From Microbacteriaceae bacterium (GTDB taxonomy: Bacteria > Actinomycetota > Actinomycetes > Actinomycetales > Microbacteriaceae), in assembly GCA_027487865.1 (NCBI GenBank), contig JAIYCT010000003.1, forward strand, positions 1 through 64,000: DNA of 64,000 nt. The letters run 5' to 3'. The notes under the pieces are model-generated. The model was not told the DNA's origin and did no database searches. It was given only the letters and a program-made list of their open reading frames with translations. Below are positions 27,753 through 37,945 of the stretch, piece by piece. The position numbers and the translations under genes are program-made. The first letter of the stretch is position 1. Each line of letters starts with the position of its first letter.

Positions 27753-28661
27753 ATGGCTCTGAACAAAATCATTCTTTACTACGGCTTTGCTCCGGTAGCA
27801 GACCCCAAGGCGGTAATGCTTTGGCAGAAGGCGCTTTGCGTCTCGCTAAACCTAAAGGGCCGCATTCTGATCTCAGAGCACGGCATCAACGGCACCCTCG
27901 GTGGCGACATGGAGGACCTAAAGAAGTACTCCCGCGCCACCAAGGAATATCCAGGCTTTGGCAAGATCGACTTCAAATGGTCAGAGGGCACTGGAAACGA
28001 TTTCCCAAGACTTAGCGTCAAGGCAAGAAAAGAGCTGGTTGCATTCACAACCCCTGACGAGATTCAGGTCGCCAAATCCGGCGTTGTAAACGGCGGCAAG
28101 CACCTAAAGCCACACCAGGTAAACCAGTTGGTTGAAGAGCGCGGCGATGAGGTCGTGTTCTTCGATGGTCGAAACGCATTCGAAGCGAAAATCGGCAAGT
28201 TCAAAAATGCCATCGTTCCTGATGTTCAGACCACCCACGACTTCATCTCAGAGCTTGAGAGTGGAAAGTATGACCACCTCAAGGACAAGCCGATCGTGAC
28301 CTACTGCACCGGTGGCATTCGCTGCGAGATTCTCTCTGCGGTAATGATCAACCGCGGCTTCCAAGAGGTCTACCAAATCGACGGAGGCATCGTTCGCTAC
28401 GGCGAGAAATTCCGTGACAAGGGCCTTTGGGAAGGTTCGCTCTATGTCTTTGATGGTCGAATGAACATCGACTTCTCAGACGAGGCAAAAACGATCGGTG
28501 TTTGCGAGTGCTGCGGTGGTGGAACCAAGGAATTTAGAAACTGCCAAAACCTAGGCTGCAAGGACCTGGTTCTTTTGTGCGATAGCTGCAATGAAGACCC
28601 TGCAAACCTAGCCTGCAAGCCAACCCACACCAGAGGTAAAAAGCTTCAAGAAGTTGGCTAG
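27753..28661 (+). CDS. trhO: tRNA uridine-34 hydroxylase TrhO (rhodanese-like)
   Basis: TrhO (YceA family) makes 5-hydroxyuridine at tRNA wobble position 34. The N-terminal acylphosphatase-like part ([26 protein letters not shown]) precedes a rhodanese domain with the catalytic loop YCTGGIRCE (Cys185). The C-terminal tail is rich in Cys (CECCGGG, CQNLGC, LCDSC), probably a structural metal site. I prefer ATG 27753 over the in-frame TTG at 27747. A TAAACT hexamer ends six bases before this ATG, so a leaderless message is possible. Confidence 0.93.
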   Translation: MALNKIILYYGFAPVADPKAVMLWQKALCVSLNLKGRILISEHGINGTLGGDMEDLKKYSRATKEYPGFGKIDFKWSEGTGNDFPRLSVKARKELVAFTTPDEIQVAKSGVVNGGKHLKPHQVNQLVEERGDEVVFFDGRNAFEAKIGKFKNAIVPDVQTTHDFISELESGKYDHLKDKPIVTYCTGGIRCEILSAVMINRGFQEVYQIDGGIVRYGEKFRDKGLWEGSLYVFDGRMNIDFSDEAKTIGVCECCGGGTKEFRNCQNLGCKDLVLLCDSCNEDPANLACKPTHTRGKKLQEVG

Positions 28662-28678
28662 TTTCAGCAACTCAGGTT

Positions 28679-29305
28679 TTACAAAAAGCGCCAGCGCTTT
28701 AGCACCCAGCCAAATTTGATTGATAGCAAACGCACCAAAATAATCAGGCCGCTTCCAATCAAAAGCGTGATGCTGGTTGGAACCGAAAGCGCATCGAGCA
28801 GCACCACAACCCAGCCACCGGCAAAGGCGATTACCGCATATGGCTGGTGATCGTGGAAGGCTCTTGGCACTTCGTTCACGAGCACATCTCTAAAGACACC
28901 ACCGACCACGGCGGTGATGACACCCATGAGGACTGAAACCAAGGGGCTGCTGCCTAGTTCAAGTGCGATGTGAGTTCCACCGGCGGTAAAGATTCCAAGT
29001 CCAATGGCGTCTGGAACCAGGATTGCTCGCTCGGTGAGCTCCATGTGGCGAGAGCGGAAGAAAAATGGCATTGCTATTGAGATGCCAATAAGTGCCCAAA
29101 CCCAAAACTCTTGCTCGACCCAGAAAAAAGTCTTGCGCTCCAAAAGCACATCTCTAAGGGTTCCGCCACCGAATGCGGTCACAAAGGAAACCATCACAAC
29201 ACCAACCAGATCAAAGTGCTTTCTGGCAGCTTCAATAACGCCGGACAGCGCGAATGCGATAACGCCGAGCACCTCGAGGGCAATCACGAATGTGTTGAGG
29301 GTCAA
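28679..29305 (-). CDS. TRIC/YadS-family cation channel-like membrane protein
   Basis: The protein is built from two copies of a three-helix unit with the glycine-rich motif AFGGGTLRDVLL (about 45-56) and VVGGVFRDVLVN in the second copy, the signature of prokaryotic TRIC (formerly UPF0126). Family members form trimeric monovalent cation channels. It starts at TTG 29305 with GGAG at five-base spacing. It is convergent with trhO, leaving 17 nt between the two stop codons. Confidence 0.9.
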   Translation of the reverse strand: MTLNTFVIALEVLGVIAFALSGVIEAARKHFDLVGVVMVSFVTAFGGGTLRDVLLERKTFFWVEQEFWVWALIGISIAMPFFFRSRHMELTERAILVPDAIGLGIFTAGGTHIALELGSSPLVSVLMGVITAVVGGVFRDVLVNEVPRAFHDHQPYAVIAFAGGWVVVLLDALSVPTSITLLIGSGLIILVRLLSIKFGWVLKRWRFL

Positions 29306-29451
29306 GGTATCTCCTGTTGGTGCCGAAGGCTGGAGAAACTAAAAGCCTCGGGGCTTGTAACGAGTTGAGAGATTAGCAGAGAAATAAGCCCGCGGTAAGG
29401 GGTGGGTGGGTAGACTTACCCCCACTGCTAAAGATGGTGAGAGCGGGCTAA

Positions 29452-30120
29452 TTGAGCTTTCTAGACAAGGTTGAAAAGCGCATTGAGACGGGCATTGGCT
29501 CTGTCTTTGCGCGTTTGAGCAAAGCCGAATTACAGCCTGTAGAACTCACCCAGGCAATTCGCTCAACCATGGATCAGGCTGCTGCCGCGGTTGATAAAGA
29601 CCGAGTGCTGGTACCGCACATTTATAAGATTCTGATTTCGCCAATCGACCTACCAAGAATTACCCCTGGGATTCTCAGCGCCGTTCAGCTTGAGGTCGCG
29701 AAATACGCCGCAAAACAGGGTTACCGACTTGCGAGCAATCTGGAACTGCAGCTCGCTCCTGACCACCACGTGCCTCGCGGTCAGGTCAAGGTTGGTTATG
29801 CGGTGCTCAACAAATCTGTCAACTGGGCGCCGGCACTGATTGTTGATGGCAAGCGAATCTCGCTAAAAACCGGTGTGACAACCGTGGGCCGCGAAGATGT
29901 GGCAGATATTGCAATTGATGACCGTGGTCTAAGCCGTATCCACTTTGAGATTGCTTGGAACGGTGAGGTCGCTGCAATCAGAGACCGCCAGTCCACCAAC
30001 GGAACCTTTGTTGATGACACCCGAATCTCGGAGGTCGTGCTTCGATCCGGCAATGTGATCAAGGCTGGACGTAGCGAATTTGAATTCGAACTCAGTGCGA
30101 ATGCGCAGGTGGATGGATGA
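29452..30120 (+). CDS. fhaA: FHA-domain protein FhaA with DUF3662
   Basis: FhaA is a phosphothreonine-binding adaptor in the wall-growth kinase network. Residues 1-120 are the DUF3662 domain (LDKVEKRIETGIGSVFARL) and residues about 140-215 the FHA domain (GREDVADIAIDD, LSRIHFEI, STNGTFVDD). It is shorter than mycobacterial FhaA, lacking its long linker. It starts at TTG 29452 with GAGCGGG upstream. The 146-nt spacer before it (29306-29451) has no gene; it holds the fhaA operon promoter region, but I cannot define the hexamers. The stop overlaps fhaB by 4 nt. Confidence 0.94.
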   Translation: MSFLDKVEKRIETGIGSVFARLSKAELQPVELTQAIRSTMDQAAAAVDKDRVLVPHIYKILISPIDLPRITPGILSAVQLEVAKYAAKQGYRLASNLELQLAPDHHVPRGQVKVGYAVLNKSVNWAPALIVDGKRISLKTGVTTVGREDVADIAIDDRGLSRIHFEIAWNGEVAAIRDRQSTNGTFVDDTRISEVVLRSGNVIKAGRSEFEFELSANAQVDG

Positions 30121-30617
30121 GTGAACTAGCGCTTTTTTTGGTTCGAATCGGCTTTGTTGCAGTGCTCTGGATCTTTATCCTCAGCCTGCTGTCGGTTATT
30201 CGCGCTGACCTTTACGGCCGCCGCGTAATAAGCAAGATTGCCAGGCAGAATGCCCCGGCTCTTGCTGGCGGTGGTTCGGTAGCCGGATCGGTTGCCAGCC
30301 TTGGCATTGAAGATGGTGAGGTCTTTGACCCAACCCAGATTGCAATGCTCACCGGAAGAACCGCTGGAACCTCGATCGACATCGCGGGTAAGCGAGAGCT
30401 TCTAATCGGTAGAGGCGCAACCTGTGATGTTGTGATCTCGGATGAGTTTGCTTCGAACATGCACTCCAAGTTGGTTTTGGTTGGTGAAGACTGGGTGCTG
30501 CAGGATCTGAATTCAACCAATGGCACCTACCTAGACGGCAGAAAAGTAACCACCCCGGCAACCATTGGCCAGGGTGCAACCATTCGAATCGGCACCACTA
30601 CCTTCGAGTTGAGGTAA
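30117..30617 (+). CDS. fhaB: FHA-domain protein FhaB (FipA-like)
   Basis: A single N-terminal transmembrane helix (about 5-27) is followed by a linker and an FHA domain (about 90-166) with LIGRGATCDVVI, NMHSKLVLV and NSTNGTYLDG. FhaB/FipA binds phosphorylated partners of PknA/PknB at the division and growth site. It lies between fhaA (4-nt overlap) and pstP (6-nt gap) in the conserved order. Confidence 0.94.
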   Translation: MSELALFLVRIGFVAVLWIFILSLLSVIRADLYGRRVISKIARQNAPALAGGGSVAGSVASLGIEDGEVFDPTQIAMLTGRTAGTSIDIAGKRELLIGRGATCDVVISDEFASNMHSKLVLVGEDWVLQDLNSTNGTYLDGRKVTTPATIGQGATIRIGTTTFELR

Positions 30618-30623
30618 TTAGCG

Positions 30624-31874
30624 GTGGCGGTTAAATCCATCTCCTATGCGGCTAGCGATATTGGCAAGCACCGCAGTTCAAATCAGGACTCTGGTTATGC
30701 CGGTTACCAACTGTTCTTTGTGGCCGATGGCATGGGTGGCCATGCCGGAGGAGACATAGCTTCCGCTATTTCCTCACAGCGCATTGCGCTGACCGATGCT
30801 CGCTACGAGAGCGCCGAGGAAGCAATTGAATCGATTCGAACCGGAATCCTAGAAGCCAACGGCATGCTGGCTGCGACAGTGTCAGAACACCCAGAGCTTG
30901 AAGGCATGGGAACCACATTCTCTGGAATGCTGCTGCACGGCTCTCAAATCATTACCGCTCACATAGGTGACTCGAGAATCTACCGAGCTCGAGATGGCGA
31001 AGTCACTCAAATCACCGCAGATCACACCTTCGTTCAAAAGCTTGTTGACCTTGGTCGAATCACCCCTGAGGAAGCCCTGGTTCACCCACGTCGTAGCGTA
31101 TTGATGCGCGTTTTGGGAGATGTCTCCGGAGAGCCAGAGATCGACATTGCCCTGCACGATGCACTGCCCGGGGATCGCTGGTTGATCTGCAGTGATGGGC
31201 TATGCGGTGTGGTGCCAGAGAACGTGATGGATCGCATCCTCACCTCAAGAATTCCGACCGAAGAGGTAGCTGAGCTTTTGGTTGGCGAGGCACTGGAGTT
31301 TGGTGCTCCGGACAACGTCACAGTCGTGATTGTCGATCTGGTTCGTCCTGCCACCAATTTGGAATTTGAACCCGGTGCTCACTTCGTGGGTTCTGCAGCT
31401 AAAGAGGTAGTAATCGAAGAGCGCAAGGGTGGCAAGATCCTGCGACTGTTCTCACCTCGCAGCTTGCTCGACCTACTCCAAGCCCCAGAAGATCCAACTC
31501 AGTACGCACCTGAGTCTGAGGAGCTTTTGAACAAGATCCTCTCGGAGACCAGGCGCAAGATCCGTTGGCGCTCATTCCGCATTGTTGCCAGCTGGCTCTT
31601 GGTGGCTGGCTTGCTTGCCGGCATGGGTGCAGTTGCCTACCAATACACCCAGACTCGCTACTACGTCGATGTTTACCAGGGGCAGGTCACTATCTTCCAG
31701 GGCATCCGCGAGTCCCTAGGTCCATGGAAATTCTCCAAGCCCTATCTGGTGAGCGAGATTCAATTAGATGAACTTGCCCCCTTCCAGCAAACCCTGATCG
31801 AACGCTCCATTTCTGCTGAATCCCTTGAGGATGCCCAGCGCATCATCGCCCAGTTGCGGGAGATTAATCGATGA
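30624..31874 (+). CDS. pstP: Ser/Thr protein phosphatase PstP (PP2C family)
   Basis: PstP reverses PknA/PknB phosphorylation. The PP2C metal-site motifs are SNQDSGY (about 15-21), FVADGMGGHAGGD (about 32-44), AHIGDSRIY and SDGLCGVV, with GAPDNVTVVIVD closing the domain near 240. A transmembrane helix lies at about 318-340, followed by an extracellular tail of about 75 residues. The start is GTG 30624. The stop overlaps rodA by 4 nt. Confidence 0.95.
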   Translation: MAVKSISYAASDIGKHRSSNQDSGYAGYQLFFVADGMGGHAGGDIASAISSQRIALTDARYESAEEAIESIRTGILEANGMLAATVSEHPELEGMGTTFSGMLLHGSQIITAHIGDSRIYRARDGEVTQITADHTFVQKLVDLGRITPEEALVHPRRSVLMRVLGDVSGEPEIDIALHDALPGDRWLICSDGLCGVVPENVMDRILTSRIPTEEVAELLVGEALEFGAPDNVTVVIVDLVRPATNLEFEPGAHFVGSAAKEVVIEERKGGKILRLFSPRSLLDLLQAPEDPTQYAPESEELLNKILSETRRKIRWRSFRIVASWLLVAGLLAGMGAVAYQYTQTRYYVDVYQGQVTIFQGIRESLGPWKFSKPYLVSEIQLDELAPFQQTLIERSISAESLEDAQRIIAQLREINR

Positions 31875-33235
31875 GTAACGTCTCCCTAACGACGGCGATT
31901 CCGATGCTGCTTAAGGCAGTGCCGAGGTCAAGAAACTTTGAAGCGGTTTTGCTGTTCTGGGTGGCGGGTATTAATGCCTTCGCACTGGCGCAGGTGCAGC
32001 TAGCGGTATTGCAGAAGATGAGCTGGGACATGCTTTTCTACTGGGCCCCTCCTGCGATCGCAGCCGCTCTTGTGCACTACATCCTTCGTAAGCACGCGGT
32101 TGGTGCTGATGGTCTAATGCTGCCTTTGGCCTACCTGCTAAATGGTTTGGGCATCGCAATGATTTACCGACTGGACCTTGCCGAGATTGGCAGGGGCGGC
32201 ATTGAGATCTATGCCGATCGCCAAGTTTGGTTGACCTGCTTTGCGATGATCGTGGCTGCCGTTGTGGTGAGACTGGTTCCAAACCACCTGGTGCTCAGGC
32301 GCTATCCATACCTCGCCGGTGCAATGGCGGTATTCCTATTGATGTTGCCGGCGGCACCTGTGATTGGCAAGACCATCAATGGTGCAACGCTTTGGGTTGG
32401 AGTTGGAGAGCTCTCATTCCAGCCCGGTGAGGTTGCAAAGATTTTGCTGGCGATCTTCTTTGCCGGCTACCTGGTTTCTAAAAAGGACACCCTGAGTGAA
32501 ATTGGTTCGCGCCTTCTGTTTATGAAGGTCCCAAGAGCTAAGGACCTGGGTCCAATCCTGTTGTTCTGGGCCGCATCACTTGGCGTGCTGGTTTTGCAGC
32601 GCGATCTTGGAACCTCAATTTTGTACTTTGGTTTGTTCTTGGTGATGATCTACACCGCCACCGGCAGGGCCTTCTACGTTGGTGCGGGGCTAACCATGAT
32701 GGTTACCGGTGCCCTGGTTGCATCGAGAGTTTTTGACTACGTCGGCAGAAGGTTCGACGCCTGGTTAGATCCGTTTGCGGCAGAGAACTACAACGCTGCC
32801 GGCGGCAGCTACCAGCTGGTGCAGGCACTTTTTGGCATGGCGAATGGCGATGTGATTGGAACTGGTTTGGGTGGCGGTTTCCCGCAGCTAATCCCGCTGG
32901 CGGAATCTGACTTCATCCTCGCCGCAATGGGAGAAGAGCTCGGACTTGCAGGGTTATTTGCGATCCTCGCGGTTTACCTGCTCTTGGTTTACCGAGGCTT
33001 GCGCATTTCCAATAGCCACCCGGATGACTTCTCGAGACTCTTGGCAATTGGCCTCAGCTTTGTGATTGGACTGCAGCTTTTCGTGGTGGCATCCGGTGTG
33101 ATGGGCCTATTGCCAATGACCGGCCTCACCACTCCATTTATGGCCGCCGGTGGCTCATCACTGGTTGCGAACTGGGTAATCATCGCGCTGCTACTTAGAA
33201 TCTCCGACTCGTCATTGAAGCGAGTGGGTGCATGA
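31871..33235 (+). CDS. rodA: SEDS-family peptidoglycan glycosyltransferase RodA
   Basis: RodA polymerises lipid II together with a class B PBP. The 454-residue protein has about 10-11 helices. Recognisable SEDS segments are NGATLWVGVGELSFQPGEV, LQRDLGTSILYFGLFL and LPLTGLTTPF-like LPMTGLTTPFMAAGGSS. The partner pbpA follows with a 4-nt overlap, which fixes the assignment as the elongation-type RodA of the pkn cluster rather than FtsW. Confidence 0.95.
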   Translation: MSNVSLTTAIPMLLKAVPRSRNFEAVLLFWVAGINAFALAQVQLAVLQKMSWDMLFYWAPPAIAAALVHYILRKHAVGADGLMLPLAYLLNGLGIAMIYRLDLAEIGRGGIEIYADRQVWLTCFAMIVAAVVVRLVPNHLVLRRYPYLAGAMAVFLLMLPAAPVIGKTINGATLWVGVGELSFQPGEVAKILLAIFFAGYLVSKKDTLSEIGSRLLFMKVPRAKDLGPILLFWAASLGVLVLQRDLGTSILYFGLFLVMIYTATGRAFYVGAGLTMMVTGALVASRVFDYVGRRFDAWLDPFAAENYNAAGGSYQLVQALFGMANGDVIGTGLGGGFPQLIPLAESDFILAAMGEELGLAGLFAILAVYLLLVYRGLRISNSHPDDFSRLLAIGLSFVIGLQLFVVASGVMGLLPMTGLTTPFMAAGGSSLVANWVIIALLLRISDSSLKRVGA

Positions 33236-34683
33236 ACAAACAGATCAGAAGGGTGGGCCTAGCGCTAACCGCGATGTTCCTTGCGCTTTTTGCGATGGCA
33301 AGTTCGATCCAGGTGCTCAGAAGTTCTGACCTCTATAAGGACAGCCGCAACGTTCGTGCTTCCTATGAAACCTATAAGACTCAGCGCGGAGACATTTTGG
33401 TTGACGGGGTGCCGGTGGTTGAGAGCATTCCGGTGAACGACGCATATCGCTTCAACCGTGAATATGCCTCCGTGCTCTACAGCCCGGTGATTGGTTACTT
33501 CTCGCTTTTCTCCGGTGCCGATGGCATCGAACGCTCAATGAATAGCTATCTCTCTGGGCAGTCTTCGGCACAGTTTTTTGAGCAGATCAACGCGCTACTG
33601 GATGGCAAGCCGGTAACCGGAGCTGCCGTTGAGCTAACCATTGACCCAGACGTTCAGCGTGCTGCCTGGGATGCGCTCGGAAACCGTAAGGGTGCCGTGG
33701 TGGCCATTGAGCCTTCCACCGGTCGAATTCTGGCCATGGTTTCAAAGCCCACCTTTGATGCCAACATGCTGGCTGCCCACCTATACGGTCCGGTCACCGA
33801 TGCCTACACGACCTACAGCGAAGACGAAGATAAGCCGCTTATCAACCGCGCTATCGCCGGCGATCTCTATCACCCGGGCTCGACCTTCAAGCTGGTGGTA
33901 GCAGCCGCAGCTTTGGAATCTGGCCAGTACACCGTAACCAGTGAGTTTGAAAATCTGCAGCGCTATCGACTGCCAAGAACCTTCAGCTTTGTTGAAAATA
34001 GCTCCGGTTCCACCTGTGGCAAGGGTGAGACCGTCACCTTGGAAACCGCACTCATCAAATCCTGCAACGTGCCGTTCGCGATGTTGGCTGTGGCACTTGG
34101 TGAGCAGCGCATTCGCGCTCAGGCCGAACTTATGGGCTTTGGCAGCGCGCTGGATATCCCACTCTCGGTCACCCCGAGCATCTACCCGGAGAACCTTGAA
34201 GACTCCCAGGTTGCACTCACCGGGTTTGGACAGTTCGATGTTCGAGTCACCCCGCTGCAGATGGCAATGGTCTCGGCATCCATTGCCAATCAGGGTGTGC
34301 TGATGAGCCCGCAGCTGATTGATTTGGTGGTTGCCTCAAACCTAAACGTGCTTAGCCAGCCGGAGCCGGTGGTGCTCTCCTCGCCGATGTCGAAGCTAAC
34401 CGCCGGGTTCCTTACCCGCATGATGGTTGACTCGGTGAACTCTGGTGCCGCTACCCGTGCCCAGATCGAAGGTGTTGCGGTAGCCGGTAAGACCGGAACC
34501 GCAGAGAACGGCATCAACGACCCTTACACCCTTTGGTTCACCGGCTTTGCCCCTGCTGAAGCCCCAAGAGTTGCGGTTGCGGTAGTCATTGAAGACGGCG
34601 GCGGTGCAGGGCAAAGCGGCACCGGAAACCAACTTGCTGCTCCGATTGCACGCCTGGTAATTGAGGCGGTGCTAAAGAAATGA
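33232..34683 (+). CDS. pbpA: Penicillin-binding protein PbpA (class B transpeptidase)
   Basis: A signal anchor (residues about 8-29) precedes the transpeptidase domain. Active-site motifs are STFK with Ser217, SCN in [10 protein letters not shown], and KTGTAENG with Lys420. A second Cys in [10 protein letters not shown] may form a disulfide with the one beside the SxN motif. PbpA is the cross-linking partner of RodA. The gene is coupled to rodA and to pknA by ATGA overlaps. Confidence 0.95.
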   Translation: MNKQIRRVGLALTAMFLALFAMASSIQVLRSSDLYKDSRNVRASYETYKTQRGDILVDGVPVVESIPVNDAYRFNREYASVLYSPVIGYFSLFSGADGIERSMNSYLSGQSSAQFFEQINALLDGKPVTGAAVELTIDPDVQRAAWDALGNRKGAVVAIEPSTGRILAMVSKPTFDANMLAAHLYGPVTDAYTTYSEDEDKPLINRAIAGDLYHPGSTFKLVVAAAALESGQYTVTSEFENLQRYRLPRTFSFVENSSGSTCGKGETVTLETALIKSCNVPFAMLAVALGEQRIRAQAELMGFGSALDIPLSVTPSIYPENLEDSQVALTGFGQFDVRVTPLQMAMVSASIANQGVLMSPQLIDLVVASNLNVLSQPEPVVLSSPMSKLTAGFLTRMMVDSVNSGAATRAQIEGVAVAGKTGTAENGINDPYTLWFTGFAPAEAPRVAVAVVIEDGGGAGQSGTGNQLAAPIARLVIEAVLKK

Positions 34684-36098
34684 AGCCCTCGGTAGGACAG
34701 CTCTACGGTGATCGTTACCGCCTTCAACTTCGTATTGCCATCGGTGGCATGGGTGAGGTTTGGCAAGCTGAAGATGAGCTAATTTTGCGTCAGGTCGCCA
34801 TCAAGATCCTCAAAGAGGAGTACCTCGGCGACCCACTATTCCTGGAGCGCTTCCGCACCGAGGCTAAGAGTGCTGCTCTGGTTGAGCACGAGGGCATTGC
34901 AAACATCTTTGACTACGGTGAGGACTCGGGCAGTGCCTTCCTGGTTATGGAGCTGGTGCCAGGTGAATCACTCTCGAGGCTCCTAGAGCGCGAGAAGAAA
35001 CTCTCCGAGGAAAAGGTTTTGGACATTATTGCCCAGACCTCCAGAGCGCTTGGTGCTGCACACTCCCGCGGCTTAGTTCACAGAGATATCAAGCCCGGCA
35101 ATCTGTTGATTACCCCGGATGGCAAGGTGAAAATAACCGACTTTGGTATTGCTCGCGTTGGCGACCAGGTGCCGCTTACCAAGACCGGCCAGGTCATGGG
35201 AACCGTCCAGTACCTAGCTCCCGAGCAGGCAACCGGTAAGACTTCGACACCTGCTACCGACCTTTACTCACTCGGAGTGGTTGCCTATGAGGCACTTGCC
35301 GGAAAGCGTCCATTTACCGGCGAAAACCAGATGGCTATCGCGATGGCACACATCAATGAAATGCCTCCGGCGCTGCCGGAAACCATTGATCCACGGGTTC
35401 AGAACCTTGTGCTGAGCTGTCTTGCAAAGAAGCCCTCCCAGCGTCCGGAGTCGGCAACCTCATTGGCAATTCGTGCCGAGGCACTGCTTCGTGAGAAGCG
35501 CAAGCCAGGATTTAGAGCCAGCACCTCGACTGAGACCAGCTACATCGAGCAAAGCATCACCGAGGTAATTCCAACCGACACCGCACCGCTACCGCGAGCG
35601 CCGATTGTCTGGCCCTGGCTTGCCACCGTTGGGCTACTGGGCATAACCGCGATTGTGGTGATTGTTGCGATCCTTTCGGATCCAAACACCGAGAACATGC
35701 CGACTCAGACTCCAACCAGCACCGAGCAAACCACTCCATCCGAGAGTGCGACTGTGAGTGAGGTGGCAACCGAGTCACCAGAGGCAACCAGTGAGCTGAT
35801 TCTTAGATCCGACATCATCGGTGAGAACCTCAGCATCGTTACCGCTCGCCTGGCGGAATTGGGCATGCGGGTAAACGCAATTCCAGGCATGGAGGTTGAG
35901 GCCGGTAGCTCACAGGCGAGAACCGTCTATGCAGTTTCTCCAACCGGAAACATAACAATCGGCAGTGTTATCGACGTTACCTATTACGTGGAGAAGGTCG
36001 AGGAGTCACCGGTTGTGATTCCAGAACCGGGAACCACAGAGTCTTCGACTGTCTCGGATCCGGCACCCGCGCCTACCGAGGAGGGTTCGCAAGGGTAA
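34680..36098 (+). CDS. pknA: Ser/Thr protein kinase PknA with extracellular PASTA-like domain
   Basis: The kinase domain (about 10-270) has the Gly loop [15 protein letters not shown] with the ATP Lys, [10 protein letters not shown] and DFGIARVG. A transmembrane helix lies at about 300-324. Outside, a Thr/Ser/Glu-rich linker leads to one PASTA-like repeat (about 378-440: [16 protein letters not shown], then [11 protein letters not shown]). The mycobacterial PknA has only a short outer part, so the sensor-like domain is a difference. The protein regulates wall synthesis enzymes and FHA adaptors of the cluster. Confidence 0.93.
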   Translation: MKPSVGQLYGDRYRLQLRIAIGGMGEVWQAEDELILRQVAIKILKEEYLGDPLFLERFRTEAKSAALVEHEGIANIFDYGEDSGSAFLVMELVPGESLSRLLEREKKLSEEKVLDIIAQTSRALGAAHSRGLVHRDIKPGNLLITPDGKVKITDFGIARVGDQVPLTKTGQVMGTVQYLAPEQATGKTSTPATDLYSLGVVAYEALAGKRPFTGENQMAIAMAHINEMPPALPETIDPRVQNLVLSCLAKKPSQRPESATSLAIRAEALLREKRKPGFRASTSTETSYIEQSITEVIPTDTAPLPRAPIVWPWLATVGLLGITAIVVIVAILSDPNTENMPTQTPTSTEQTTPSESATVSEVATESPEATSELILRSDIIGENLSIVTARLAELGMRVNAIPGMEVEAGSSQARTVYAVSPTGNITIGSVIDVTYYVEKVEESPVVIPEPGTTESSTVSDPAPAPTEEGSQG

Positions 36099-36172
36099 CA
36101 AGACTGTGACCGAGTCCTGCCAGGGACTTCGGCTTAGAAAAACTAAACTGTGGCGAGGTAGAAAGAGCTATT

Positions 36173-37945
36173 TTGACTGAGAACGAAAGACTGATTGCCG
36201 GCCGTTACCGGATGGGGCAGTTAGTGGGCCGTGGCGGCATGGCCGAGGTTTACGAGGGTTACGACACTCGCCTCGGACGCACTGTCGCAATCAAACTTCT
36301 CAAGTCAGACCTTGCCAACGACGCCAGTTTTGAATCTAAGTTCCGCCAGGAGGCACAGGCCTCTGCTCGCATGGCACACCCGACCATTGTTAGGGTCTAC
36401 GACGCCGGCGAAGAAGAGACGACGGACGAGAACGGCAATCCTCGCAAAACCCCATACATCATCATGGAACTGGTTCGCGGTCGCCTACTTCGGGAATTGA
36501 TTCACGAAGGTGGCGTAGCCCCGGAGCAGGCAGTTCGCTACATCGGCGGTATCTTGACCGCCCTTGAGGTTTCCCACCGCGCCGGCGTTGTTCACCGTGA
36601 CATCAAGCCAGCGAACGTGATGATCGGCGATGGTGACTCGGTCAAGGTGATGGACTTTGGCATCGCCAGGGCGATTTCCGATAACTCAGCCACCCAAGCT
36701 GCCACCGCGGGAATCATTGGCACCGCACAGTATTTCTCCCCGGAGCAAGCTCGCGGCGAAGCGGTAGATGGTCGCACCGACCTTTACTCAACCGGCGTGA
36801 TTCTCTATGAGCTACTTGCCGGCCGCCCACCATTTACGGGCGAGAGCGCTGTATCGGTTGCCTACCAGCACGTTTCTGAGGCGGTTGTGCCACCAAGTCA
36901 ATTCAACCCAAGAGTCAGCGAAGAACTTGACCAGGTCGTCCTGCGAGCGATGGCAAAGGATCGTGCCGATCGTTTCCAGAGTGCAGAAGAATTCCGCGAG
37001 CACCTTTTAGCTGCTGCCAATGGTCAAAGCGCCCCTATCCCGGTTGTCCCAGCGGTCGTGGCAGCACCTGAAACCGAGCTTTTGGTATCACCAACCACCG
37101 TTCTTACATCAAGCACCGATGGGCTTGACCTGATCGACGGTTTTGAAACCGTGCCAAGTCAAACCGTACAGACAGTTACTACCACCAAGATAAACGCTGG
37201 TGTGCTGTGGGGTCTTGGAACCGGTGTGCTGGTTATTTTGGTGGGGCTACTGTTCTGGGTCATGAACCTAGGCGGAGCGGGAACGACAATCATCCCGGGC
37301 TCCGGCATCACGGTTTCTAGCGTTGAGGGTTCGCTCTACGATGACGCTGCTGCCACCTTGGCGGCCCAAGACCTATTGGTGCTCCGGGTTTACGAGAAGA
37401 GCGACACTATTCCAGAGGGCGTCGTTATTCGCCAGGAGCCTGCCGCAGGAACTCAGGTTTCTGCCAATACTCCGGTCACGCTCTACGTCTCCAGCGGTGC
37501 CACCGAGGTGATGGTCCCGAGTTTGGTTGGCCAAACCGAGGCATCGGCGGTGGCCATGATCGAGGCTCAAGGATTGACGGTTGGCACTATTACGGTCGTT
37601 TCCAGCGCCAATATCCCAGAGGGCACCGTTATTGCCTCTGACCCGGTAGCTAACTCCAAGTTGCCACTTGGTTCGATCGTGAACCTGGTGCTCTCGGATG
37701 GAACCGTGCAGATTCCAGATGTTAGAAACCTAGATGTGGTGGAGGCGAGGAACATCCTCACCGCCCCAACCATTGGCTACACGGTTTCGATTGAGACCCT
37801 GGATGGCCCAACCTGTGCCGGTCAGATCGGAAACATCGTGCTAGACCAGTCAGTTCCTGCCGGTCAAGCTCCGCAAATGCAGAGCATCATCTTGTATGTG
37901 GAGTGCATCGTTGACCCGGTGATAGATCCAGGAACTGGAAACTAG
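36173..37945 (+). CDS. pknB: Ser/Thr protein kinase PknB with three PASTA domains
   Basis: The kinase domain (about 10-280) shows GRGGMAEVYEG, VAIKLLK, HRDIKPANVM and DFGIARAIS. The transmembrane helix is at about 342-366. Three PASTA repeats follow at about 375-445, 446-512 and 513-580; they end with two Cys residues, likely disulfide bonded. PASTA repeats bind muropeptide or lipid II and steer the kinase to growth zones. The start is TTG 36173. The stop shares the CTAG at 37942-37945 with that of the convergent amidotransferase gene. Confidence 0.95.
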   Translation: MTENERLIAGRYRMGQLVGRGGMAEVYEGYDTRLGRTVAIKLLKSDLANDASFESKFRQEAQASARMAHPTIVRVYDAGEEETTDENGNPRKTPYIIMELVRGRLLRELIHEGGVAPEQAVRYIGGILTALEVSHRAGVVHRDIKPANVMIGDGDSVKVMDFGIARAISDNSATQAATAGIIGTAQYFSPEQARGEAVDGRTDLYSTGVILYELLAGRPPFTGESAVSVAYQHVSEAVVPPSQFNPRVSEELDQVVLRAMAKDRADRFQSAEEFREHLLAAANGQSAPIPVVPAVVAAPETELLVSPTTVLTSSTDGLDLIDGFETVPSQTVQTVTTTKINAGVLWGLGTGVLVILVGLLFWVMNLGGAGTTIIPGSGITVSSVEGSLYDDAAATLAAQDLLVLRVYEKSDTIPEGVVIRQEPAAGTQVSANTPVTLYVSSGATEVMVPSLVGQTEASAVAMIEAQGLTVGTITVVSSANIPEGTVIASDPVANSKLPLGSIVNLVLSDGTVQIPDVRNLDVVEARNILTAPTIGYTVSIETLDGPTCAGQIGNIVLDQSVPAGQAPQMQSIILYVECIVDPVIDPGTGN

